A DNA stretch of 46,053 bases from Rikenellaceae bacterium (lineage in GTDB: Bacteria > Bacteroidota > Bacteroidia > Bacteroidales > Rikenellaceae). Location: the NCBI GenBank assembly GCA_015059875.1, contig SUZQ01000013.1, positions 1 through 46,053 on the forward strand, given 5' to 3'. This document shows, one piece after another, positions 8,486-14,960 of this stretch. Within the stretch, counting starts at the first letter, position 1. Each line of letters begins with the position of its first letter. The position numbers and the translations under genes were made by a program. The notes under the pieces were generated by a model that had not been told where the DNA came from, searched no databases, and saw only the letters and a program-made list of their open reading frames with translations.

Positions 8486-9676
8486 ATGAAGAGATTAACA
8501 CTTTTCTTTGTGGCTCTCTCTGCCACATTGTCGCTCTCGGCGCAGTATTATCAGGATGCCGTAAACAAAGATATGTTGCATATTCGTCAGCCTCGCACTT
8601 TGCAGCGCGTGGAGATTGATTTGCCTGTTGTTGATGGCTACACACCTTACAAGGCAGACCTTCACAATCACACCATCTTCTCGGATGGACACCTTACGAT
8701 GGAGGCTCGCGTGCGTGAGGCTTGGGCAGATGGTTTGGATGTTATGGCCGTAACAGAGCATCTCGAGTATCGCCCACACGAGAAGAACTATGTAAAGTAC
8801 CTCAAGGGCTATGTGAAGAAGGGGGCAGAGGCTAAGAACTACAACTTCGTATCGGTCAATCGCCCTGCATCGGCTGACGCTATCAATGTCGATTTGAACT
8901 ACCCCGTAGAGGTGGCTCGCAAGGCTGCAAAGATGTATGATTTGACCATTATCCCAGGTATAGAGATTACCCGTAGGGAGGGCGAGTATAGCCACTTCAA
9001 TGCGCTCTTTACAACCGATAACTTGGCAGTCTTTGCTACTGAGACCATTGAGTCAATTCGCAACGCCAAGAAGCAGGGTGCGCTCGTTATGCACAACCAC
9101 CCAGGATGGACACACAAGGATATGAAGATGACAAAGTTCGAGAAGGAGGTCTACAAGGAGGGCTTGCTCGATGGTATCGAGATTATGAACGGAACAGAGT
9201 TCTACCCACAAGCTATCGAGCGCGCAAAGAAATACAACCTCTTTATGTCGTCGAACACCGATGTTCACTACCCATCGGCTGAGCGTTATGAGAGATATGG
9301 CGCACTTCGCAATATGACCATTATCTATGCTAAGGATAAGAGCTTGGCATCGCTTCGTGAGGCTATTGAGGCTCGCCGTACTCTTGCCCTCTCGTTTGGT
9401 ACATTGGCTGGCGATGAGGAGTTGGTTCGCAAGTTCTTTGCCGCTGCTGTAACCGCTTGCAAGACAGAGGTTGATCAGAAAGGTCGTGCGCAGGTTATCC
9501 TTACAAACCATAGCTCGGTTGAGTGGCTTCTCAGTCGCGAGGGCGAGAAGATGATGATTTTGGAGCCAAAGTCGTCAATCATCATTCGTACAAGGAGCTC
9601 GAAGTCGAATGCAATTACCGTTTTGAATACTTGGTGTGGAGAGAATCAGCACCTTGTTTACGACTTTAATTTGTAG
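8486..9676 (+). CDS. Secreted PHP-domain metal-dependent hydrolase (paralogue 1)
   Basis: A 396-residue protein with a signal peptide ending in SLSAQ (about residue 20). The PHP metal-binding motifs are present in order: DLHNHTIFSDG (His60, His62, Asp67), VTEHLEY (Glu91, His92), PGIEITRREGEYSHFNALF, VMHNHPGW and NTDVH. These would bind two or three metal ions and hydrolyse phosphate esters. PHP proteins are usually cytoplasmic (histidinol phosphatase, DNA polymerase accessory domains); here the signal peptide puts the enzyme in the periplasm or outside. A short beta-like C-terminal tail (from about 340) follows. A paralogue begins 6 bp after the stop. Substrate unknown; a phosphorylated sugar or nucleotide is possible. 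Confidence 0.85.
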   Translation: MKRLTLFFVALSATLSLSAQYYQDAVNKDMLHIRQPRTLQRVEIDLPVVDGYTPYKADLHNHTIFSDGHLTMEARVREAWADGLDVMAVTEHLEYRPHEKNYVKYLKGYVKKGAEAKNYNFVSVNRPASADAINVDLNYPVEVARKAAKMYDLTIIPGIEITRREGEYSHFNALFTTDNLAVFATETIESIRNAKKQGALVMHNHPGWTHKDMKMTKFEKEVYKEGLLDGIEIMNGTEFYPQAIERAKKYNLFMSSNTDVHYPSAERYERYGALRNMTIIYAKDKSLASLREAIEARRTLALSFGTLAGDEELVRKFFAAAVTACKTEVDQKGRAQVILTNHSSVEWLLSREGEKMMILEPKSSIIIRTRSSKSNAITVLNTWCGENQHLVYDFNL

Positions 9677-9682
9677 TACCCG

Positions 9683-10864
9683 ATGAAGAGGATATTGGCA
9701 CTATTGGCGGTTTTATGTGGAGTATATACCGTGTCTGCGCAGTACTATCAGGATGCGCAGAATCCCGATATATTGCATATTCGCCAACCTCGTAACCTTG
9801 TTCGTACGGAGTTTATTATTCCGAACCTCGATGGCTACAACGGCTACAAAGCCGATTTGCACACCCATACAACCTATTCGGATGGCTCGGTGGGAATGAG
9901 TGGCAGATTGGAGGATGCGTGGAAAGATGGTTTGGATGTAATGGCCGTGACCGAACACCTTGAGTATCGCGCCAGCGAGCCCGATATGGTAAAGTGGATG
10001 CGTGGTTATGTGAAGAGGGGCGCAAAGGCGGAGAACTACTACATCACTCGCTATAAAGTTCAGCCTGAGAGAAAGGATATTCACACCGATTTCCAATATC
10101 CAGTGGAGCATGCTATCAGAGAGGCGAAGCCTTACGATCTCACAATCATTCCGGGTATTGAGATTACTCGTGAGCCTATCGCTTATGGACACTTTAACGC
10201 TCTCTTTACCACTGATAACAATGCCATTCACGCGCCTACTTGCGAGCAGGCTATCCGCAACGCGAAGGCGCAGGGAGCAATCATTATGCACAACCACCCA
10301 GGATGGCGACGCAAGAGTATGGAGATGCACGAGTGGGATCGTATGGTCTACGACGAGAAGTTGATAGATGGTATCGAGGTTATGAATACTGCGGAGTTCT
10401 ATCCAAAGGCCATCACGCGCGCGTTGAAGTACAACCTCTTTATGTCGTCGAATAGCGATATCCATGGAGTTACGGAGCGTGTAGATGGGCAGACTCGTCG
10501 CAATATGACCTTTATCTATGCGAAGGACAAATCGCTCGCCTCTCTGCGAGAGGCACTCGAAGCCCACCGCACTATCGCCTACTCATTCGGTACTATCGCT
10601 GGCGAGGAGACGCTCTTGCGTAAGTTTGTTGAGGCTGCATTGGAGGTGCGTGAGGCGGGTGCTGACCGCAAGGGCAAGATGCAGTATGTTGTGAAGAATA
10701 GTACTTCGGTAGAGTTTCTCGTTCACTTCGAGGGCGGAAACCCTATCGTCGTTGCTCCTCTTTCGTCGGCTTTCATAAAGGAGTTGAAGTCAGGACAGAC
10801 TACTCTTGTTATCGCAAATGCGTGGTGCGGCGAGGATAAGCATATAACCATATCCGTTAAGTAG
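9683..10864 (+). CDS. Secreted PHP-domain metal-dependent hydrolase (paralogue 2)
   Basis: A 393-residue close paralogue of the preceding protein, collinear over its whole length. The signal peptide ends in YTVSAQ, and the mature start YYQDAQNPDILHIRQPR nearly matches its neighbour. PHP motifs are again complete: DLHTHTTYSDG (His60, His62, Asp67), VTEHLEY, PGIEITREP, IMHNHPGW and NSDIHG. The two genes are 6 bp apart and clearly arose by tandem duplication. They have diverged in the insert between the second and third motifs (residues 96-140) and in the C-terminal tail, which may reflect different substrates. A strong terminator follows at 10884, closing the unit. Confidence 0.85.
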   Translation: MKRILALLAVLCGVYTVSAQYYQDAQNPDILHIRQPRNLVRTEFIIPNLDGYNGYKADLHTHTTYSDGSVGMSGRLEDAWKDGLDVMAVTEHLEYRASEPDMVKWMRGYVKRGAKAENYYITRYKVQPERKDIHTDFQYPVEHAIREAKPYDLTIIPGIEITREPIAYGHFNALFTTDNNAIHAPTCEQAIRNAKAQGAIIMHNHPGWRRKSMEMHEWDRMVYDEKLIDGIEVMNTAEFYPKAITRALKYNLFMSSNSDIHGVTERVDGQTRRNMTFIYAKDKSLASLREALEAHRTIAYSFGTIAGEETLLRKFVEAALEVREAGADRKGKMQYVVKNSTSVEFLVHFEGGNPIVVAPLSSAFIKELKSGQTTLVIANAWCGEDKHITISVK

Positions 10865-10883
10865 ACGAAATAGAGTCAAATAT

Positions 10884-10919
10884 GGGGTTGCTCAACATAT
10901 TCGTTGGGCAACCCCTTTT
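10884..10919 (+). terminator. Rho-independent terminator after the PHP pair
   Basis: GGGGTTGCTCAAC pairs with GTTGGGCAACCCC across a 6-nt loop, followed by TTTT. It rules out an upstream start for the next gene at 10882, which lies within the hairpin. Confidence 0.85.
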
Positions 10920-10949
10920 CTCACTACAAGCGGGAAACAGAACACAAAG

Positions 10950-10977
10950 TTTTCCGCTTTCCGCTTTTCGTTTTCAG
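10950..10977 (+). repeat. Four tandem heptamers upstream of the 11023 promoter
   Basis: TTTTCCG, CTTTCCG, CTTTTCG and TTTTCAG follow each other from 10950, ending 9 bp before the TATCTTTG at 10987. The layout is the same as before tig and smpB. Confidence 0.75.
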
Positions 10978-10986
10978 TTTTTTATG

Positions 10987-10994
10987 TATCTTTG
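10987..10994 (+). promoter_or_regulatory. -7 box (TATCTTTG) of the DUF4834-like gene
   Basis: A perfect TATCTTTG 29 bp before the chosen start at 11023. Transcription would begin near 11001, so an in-frame ATG at 11005 would be almost leaderless. Confidence 0.65.
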
Positions 10995-11022
10995 CAGTTG
11001 TAAGATGCAAAGAAGCGAAGTT

Positions 11023-11397
11023 ATGTTTTGGAGTGAATTGTGGGATTTTGTTAAGCGCAATATATTTGCCATAGTGCTGATTGTTACACTTGTAGTAGCA
11101 GCACCGTGGTCGCTTATTTTTGTGTTGCCTATAGCATTGTTCTTCCTCTTGCTGCTTGTAATTATATGGCGTGTGCGCAAGGCGCAACAGCGAATTTACG
11201 ATGAGGCGCGTCGTCAAGCTGGCGGAGAGTACGAGGAGGAGCGCGAGGAGCAGTCGCATCGCTCGTGGTGGCGAGGCCGCACGAAGGGCGAAGGCGAGGT
11301 TACGGTGGTACGCACCGAGCAACCTGAGCAGCGCATAAACGATGATGTCGGCGAGTATGTCGATTTCAAGGAGGTTAAAAACGAAGAAACCAAATAG
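11023..11397 (+). CDS. Small membrane protein, DUF4834-like
   Basis: A 124-residue protein. The start MFWSELWDF at 11023 is chosen because the promoter -7 box is at 10987-10994; an ATG at 11005 is the alternative. Residues about 12-45 form one long or two short hydrophobic membrane segments (IVLIVTLVVAAPWSLIFVL and on to LLLLVII). A charged tail rich in Arg and Glu follows, ending in the motif DVGEYVDFKEVK. That tail, with the small size and N-terminal membrane anchor, recalls DUF4834 proteins of Bacteroidota, whose role is unknown. It precedes the lipid ABC transporter genes by 33 bp and is probably cotranscribed with them. Confidence 0.65.
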   Translation: MFWSELWDFVKRNIFAIVLIVTLVVAAPWSLIFVLPIALFFLLLLVIIWRVRKAQQRIYDEARRQAGGEYEEEREEQSHRSWWRGRTKGEGEVTVVRTEQPEQRINDDVGEYVDFKEVKNEETK

Positions 11398-11430
11398 AGA
11401 TGTACCCCGCAAAGGGACAGTAGTTAGATT

Positions 11431-12183
11431 ATGAAGTTTATCTCGAATTTTTTTGGAGCAATAGGCAGGTATGTACAGCTTATGGGCAAGGTCTTCTCCC
11501 GTCCGGAGAAGTTCGGACTCTACTATCGCCGTGTACTTGTTGAAATTGAGGCTCTGGGTATCAATTCGATACCGCTTGTAGCTATTATCTCGGTCTTTAT
11601 CGGAGCCGTTATCGCCCTGCAGATGGCGATGAGTTTGGAGTCGCCATTTATTCCAAAGTATATGATCGGCTACGCAACTCGCGAGACGATGATTTTGGAG
11701 TTCTCCTCTACGGTTATCGCCATTATCTTGGCAGGAAAGGTGGGCTCGAATATCGCGTCTGAGATTGGTACAATGCGTATTACGGAGCAGATTGATGCTT
11801 TAGAGATTATGGGCGTGAACTCAGCCTCGTATCTGATTCTGCCAAAGGTTATCGCTACCGTGTTGTTCTTTCCGTTGTTGGCACTCTTCAGTATGATGAT
11901 TGGAACAATGGGAGGCTATCTGATTGCAATCTTTACGGGAGTGGTGCTACCGTCGGAGTATATCGAGGGATTGCACTACTGCTTTGTGCCATTCTTCATC
12001 TCCTACTCGTTGATTAAGATGGCGGTCTTTGCATTCCTCATCACCTCCATTTCGGCATTCTACGGCTACTACGCCGCAGGAAATTCGTTGGAGGTAGGTC
12101 GAGCTTCGACTCGTGCGGTGGTTACAAGTTCAATCGCCATTATGATTTTCAACCTCATTCTTACACAATTAATGCTGACCTAA
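11431..12183 (+). CDS. mlaE: MlaE-type ABC transporter permease
   Basis: A 250-residue inner-membrane permease of the MlaE/YrbE family, which moves phospholipids between inner and outer membrane to maintain outer-membrane asymmetry. About five or six hydrophobic segments are visible. The family hallmark, a conserved loop between the middle segments, reads GKVGSNIASEIGTMRITEQI followed by DALEIMGVN (about residues 108-137). The length is typical. Its ATPase partner starts 1 bp after the stop codon. A substrate-binding MlaD gene, normally adjacent, is not seen here and must be elsewhere, or the next lipoprotein replaces part of its role. Confidence 0.9.
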   Translation: MKFISNFFGAIGRYVQLMGKVFSRPEKFGLYYRRVLVEIEALGINSIPLVAIISVFIGAVIALQMAMSLESPFIPKYMIGYATRETMILEFSSTVIAIILAGKVGSNIASEIGTMRITEQIDALEIMGVNSASYLILPKVIATVLFFPLLALFSMMIGTMGGYLIAIFTGVVLPSEYIEGLHYCFVPFFISYSLIKMAVFAFLITSISAFYGYYAAGNSLEVGRASTRAVVTSSIAIMIFNLILTQLMLT

Positions 12184-12184
12184 T

Positions 12185-12937
12185 ATGATTAAAGGAGAAC
12201 ACATATATAAATCTTTCGATGGTCGTACCATCTTGGAGGATATCTCGGTGCAGTTCGAATCGGGAAAGACAAACCTTATCATTGGTCGTAGTGGTTCGGG
12301 CAAGACTGTATTGCTCAAGACTTTGGTGGGACTTCACGAGCCTGATAGTGGCGATATTTTCTACGATGACAAGTGCTATACGGCTCTCTCATTTGCCGAG
12401 CGCAAGCTCGTGCGTCGCGAGGTGGGAATGATTTTTCAGGGCGGAGCGTTGCTCGACTCCTCAACGGTGTACGACAATGTGCGTCTGCCACTCGATATGT
12501 TTACAAATCGCACCTCTGCCGAGAAGGATAAGCGCGTTCGAGAGTGCTTGGAGCGCGTAGAGCTATCTCATGCAGGACATCTCTATCCGTCGGAGCTTTC
12601 GGGCGGTATGATTAAGCGTGCGGCTATTGCACGCGCAATTGTTCTCAATCCGAAGTATCTCTTCTGCGATGAGCCAAATTCGGGTTTGGATCCACAGACC
12701 TCGATTGTGATAGATAACCTTATCCACGATATTACAGTCGAGTACAACATTACAACGATTATCAACACTCATGATATGAACTCCGTGATGGAGATTGGCG
12801 AGAAGATTGTCTATATTCATCAAGGTAAGAAGTGGTGGGAAGGAACTAAGGAGGAGATTCTCCATGCTGACAACAAGGAGTTGAACGATTTTGTCTTTGC
12901 ATCGGCAATGGCTAAGCGAGCAAAACAGGTGCTTTAA
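12185..12937 (+). CDS. mlaF: MlaF-type ABC transporter ATP-binding protein
   Basis: A 250-residue cytoplasmic ATPase that pairs with the MlaE permease. Motifs: Walker A GRSGSGKT (34-41), Q-loop FQGG (about 84), signature LSGGM (138-142) and Walker B YLFCDEPNSGLDP (from 158). The LSGGM form and the DEPNSGLDP sequence fit the Mla family. It begins 1 bp after mlaE, indicating translational coupling. The lipoprotein gene at 12957 follows after 19 bp and is likely in the same transcript. A gene symbol is given by family resemblance; the system's lipid specificity in this organism is inferred. Confidence 0.9.
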   Translation: MIKGEHIYKSFDGRTILEDISVQFESGKTNLIIGRSGSGKTVLLKTLVGLHEPDSGDIFYDDKCYTALSFAERKLVRREVGMIFQGGALLDSSTVYDNVRLPLDMFTNRTSAEKDKRVRECLERVELSHAGHLYPSELSGGMIKRAAIARAIVLNPKYLFCDEPNSGLDPQTSIVIDNLIHDITVEYNITTIINTHDMNSVMEIGEKIVYIHQGKKWWEGTKEEILHADNKELNDFVFASAMAKRAKQVL

Positions 12938-12956
12938 CAAAAAAACCGAGGGAAGG

Positions 12957-14222
12957 ATGAAAAAGTTTCTTTTATATGCCGCGATAGTGGCAATTTTTGC
13001 AGCTTGTAATCCTGACGAAGGAGGTAAGGGTGGCAATAGCGGCAACAGCGGTGTGTCGTCCGCAGAGTTGTCGGCGAATAGTTATGCCATAGATGGCAAG
13101 GTGTCGCAATTCGGCAGCACGGTGGTGTTGATGTTGGGAGATAACATCTCTATTGTAGCGACTCCAACTGCAGGTGTAGCGACCGCTGAGGCTATCCTTG
13201 AGTGCGATGAGTACCTCTTCGCATCGGTAAATCCTCTCCTTTTGGATAAGAGTTTCGACCTAAAGAGCGAGAGTTCGCTCTTTACCTTTATCTCGACTCT
13301 TTCGGGCGCGCAGCTTGACGCTGTTGCTCCAGATATGACAAACGAGATTTCGGCAGGAACAGCGAAGTTTACCTACGAGAATAAAATCCTCGTTGTGAAG
13401 GCCGATTTAACGCTCATTAGCGGCACAACGCTCTCGCTTTATGCAAGAGCAGAGCAGCAGGTTGTTGTAAATGAAAATACAATGAGCTGTGGTAACACGA
13501 AAAAAGTTGTCCGTTCGGCATTCTATATGGAGGAGGGAGGCAAGACTGCGCTCTACTTTGGCTCTGGAGAGGTAGAGTACTTCGAGGAGTTCGAAAATGT
13601 CGTATGGCAGACCTATATTATGGTGGACAACGCCTTTGTGGATGGAGTGAAGCACAATGTTGATGCTTCATCAATAGAGGCATTCGGAATGGTAGACCTG
13701 CTTAATGAGAGTAATAGTGTAGCTATCGATGCAGACAATTTGCAGGGCGCAACGGGAAGCTACACAATCAGCAAAACGGGCGATGGGGCATACTCGGTTG
13801 AGATAGCTGTTATGGTCAATGGTCTCTCTTACGCGGTGTCGTTTGTTGGCGAGTGTGTGTCGGTAGATCTTGCACCTGAGGTAAAGAGCAACTATCTGCT
13901 TTTCGACAATAAGGAGTACTCCATCTCGGCAGCAACGCTTACGAAGGGCGAGTCGGTATGGAGCGTGGAGTTTGTTACATCGAGTGGAAAGAACTTGTTG
14001 CTGACTGCACCTGCAAAGTGCTTTGATGGCAATACATACGGCTTCTCGCAGAGCGCAGACCTTACTCTTTCGTACGATGGCATAACTTATAGCAAGGCAA
14101 ATGGTTATAGTGGCTCTCTGACCGCTGAGTATGATGCGACAAATCAGAGCCTTACAGCAGAGTTCTCTAACTACGACAACTTGCAATTTAGCTATGCCGG
14201 TAGCGTTACAGTAGTAGAGTAG
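12957..14222 (+). CDS. Lipoprotein of unknown function, 421 aa
   Basis: The start MKKFLLY at 12957 gives a lipoprotein signal ending AIFAAC with Cys17 as the lipidation site; an upstream in-frame ATG at 12891 lies inside mlaF and would destroy the signal. A short Gly/Asn/Ser linker follows the Cys (NPDEGGKGGNSGNSG). The rest is beta-rich with repeated Ser/Thr, Asp and Val stretches. Two halves end in similar phrases (YSVEIAVMVNGLSYAVSF and WSVEFVTSSGKNLLL), suggesting repeated beta-sandwich or barrel-like units. No enzyme motif was found. It lies 19 bp after mlaF and before a terminator, so it is probably the last gene of the mla transcript; it could act with the lipid transporter, but that is only context. 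Confidence 0.75.
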   Translation: MKKFLLYAAIVAIFAACNPDEGGKGGNSGNSGVSSAELSANSYAIDGKVSQFGSTVVLMLGDNISIVATPTAGVATAEAILECDEYLFASVNPLLLDKSFDLKSESSLFTFISTLSGAQLDAVAPDMTNEISAGTAKFTYENKILVVKADLTLISGTTLSLYARAEQQVVVNENTMSCGNTKKVVRSAFYMEEGGKTALYFGSGEVEYFEEFENVVWQTYIMVDNAFVDGVKHNVDASSIEAFGMVDLLNESNSVAIDADNLQGATGSYTISKTGDGAYSVEIAVMVNGLSYAVSFVGECVSVDLAPEVKSNYLLFDNKEYSISAATLTKGESVWSVEFVTSSGKNLLLTAPAKCFDGNTYGFSQSADLTLSYDGITYSKANGYSGSLTAEYDATNQSLTAEFSNYDNLQFSYAGSVTVVE

Positions 14223-14248
14223 ACTGCAAAAATATAAATGATAAAAAG

Positions 14249-14282
14249 CAACTTCGCACCTTTTCGGGCGAGGTTGTTTTTT
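14249..14282 (+). terminator. Rho-independent terminator after the lipoprotein gene
   Basis: CAACTTCGC (14249-14257) pairs with GCGAGGTTG (14268-14276), a 9-bp stem with one G-U pair, followed by six T. Confidence 0.75.
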
Positions 14283-14392
14283 GTGGATACCCGTTTTAGA
14301 TTACTCAATTTTAGGTATTTTCGCAGCAATTTTTCTGCATATAAATACTCTTTAACGATTAATTTTTGATTTTATATCTAATTATTTTTTAC

Positions 14393-14400
14393 TATCTTTG
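14393..14400 (+). promoter_or_regulatory. -7 box (TATCTTTG) of the 14405 gene
   Basis: A perfect TATCTTTG immediately before the small gene. Transcription would start near or just after the GTG at 14405, so the mRNA would be leaderless or start at a later codon. Confidence 0.6.
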
Positions 14401-14404
14401 CGCC

Positions 14405-14737
14405 GTGAAACCGTCGATTCGAAATAAGAGGTCGTTTGTTGTGCTTATTGCCGCGCTTATGATAGTGTCGGTATCGAGTCGAGTGTGGATCACTCACGAT
14501 AGGGGTTACTACGAGGATTTTCTCCGTACCGCGCACCCGTCGGAGGATGCAAACACTTGGGTTTCGTGTAACTGTCCAATCTGTCACGCTGAGGATTTCC
14601 TCGCTGTTGCGGCAGAGATCTTTGAGTATAACCCTATCATTGCCGAGTTGGAGTGGGAGCAGAGCATTTTGCCTACCGCTGCGGCTAATGATATTGTTGT
14701 TGTCTCCTCGCTCAGAGGACCTCCCTATTTATCGTAA
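14405..14737 (+). CDS. Small exported protein with a Cys-rich motif, upstream of a TonB receptor
   Basis: A 110-residue protein if started at GTG 14405. This start is preferred because the in-frame ATG at 14366 lies upstream of the -7 box at 14393; an ATG at 14459 is another possibility. The N-terminus (RNKRSFVVLIAALMIVSVSS) is a signal peptide or anchor. A CNCPICH motif near residue 57 could bind metal or be redox-active. The protein ends in SLRGPPYLS. Small exported proteins with similar Pro-rich ends occur upstream of metal-uptake TonB receptors in Bacteroidota; here the next gene is a His-rich TonB receptor. A metal-related role is inferred from the motif and the neighbour only. Confidence 0.6.
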   Translation: MKPSIRNKRSFVVLIAALMIVSVSSRVWITHDRGYYEDFLRTAHPSEDANTWVSCNCPICHAEDFLAVAAEIFEYNPIIAELEWEQSILPTAAANDIVVVSSLRGPPYLS

Positions 14738-14789
14738 AACATTATAGGATTTGGAGCGATATGACTCGCTCCAACTAAATTGCCTTCCA

Positions 14790-14882
14790 TGTTCTCTTTT
14801 TGCGTTATGCTTGGCTCGAAAATGCTCACATACGCTTGGTATGCTGCGCTTTTCTCCCCTTCGCAAGCCTTAAAATAGAACA
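14790..14882. repeat. Palindromic intergenic element, copy B (type I)
   Basis: An imperfect palindrome of 93 bp. Outer arms TGTTCT (14790-14795) and AGAACA (14877-14882) pair perfectly. The core is TTGCGTTATGCTTG, then AATGCTCACATAC, a short loop, GTATGCTGCGCTTTT and TTCGCAAGCCTTAAA. It lies between the small Cys-motif gene and the TonB receptor. Confidence 0.8.
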
Positions 14883-14960
14883 AGTTATGCGATTTCCGCC
14901 AGAAGGAATAGAACTTTCTCGGCAGAATAGATAATTTTTAACGATAAATACAAACCCAAA

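Noticed and set aside
10882..11022. N-terminal extension of the DUF4834-like frame
   Set aside because: It begins inside a terminator hairpin and crosses the promoter and its heptamer array; the start at 11023 fits the -7 box.
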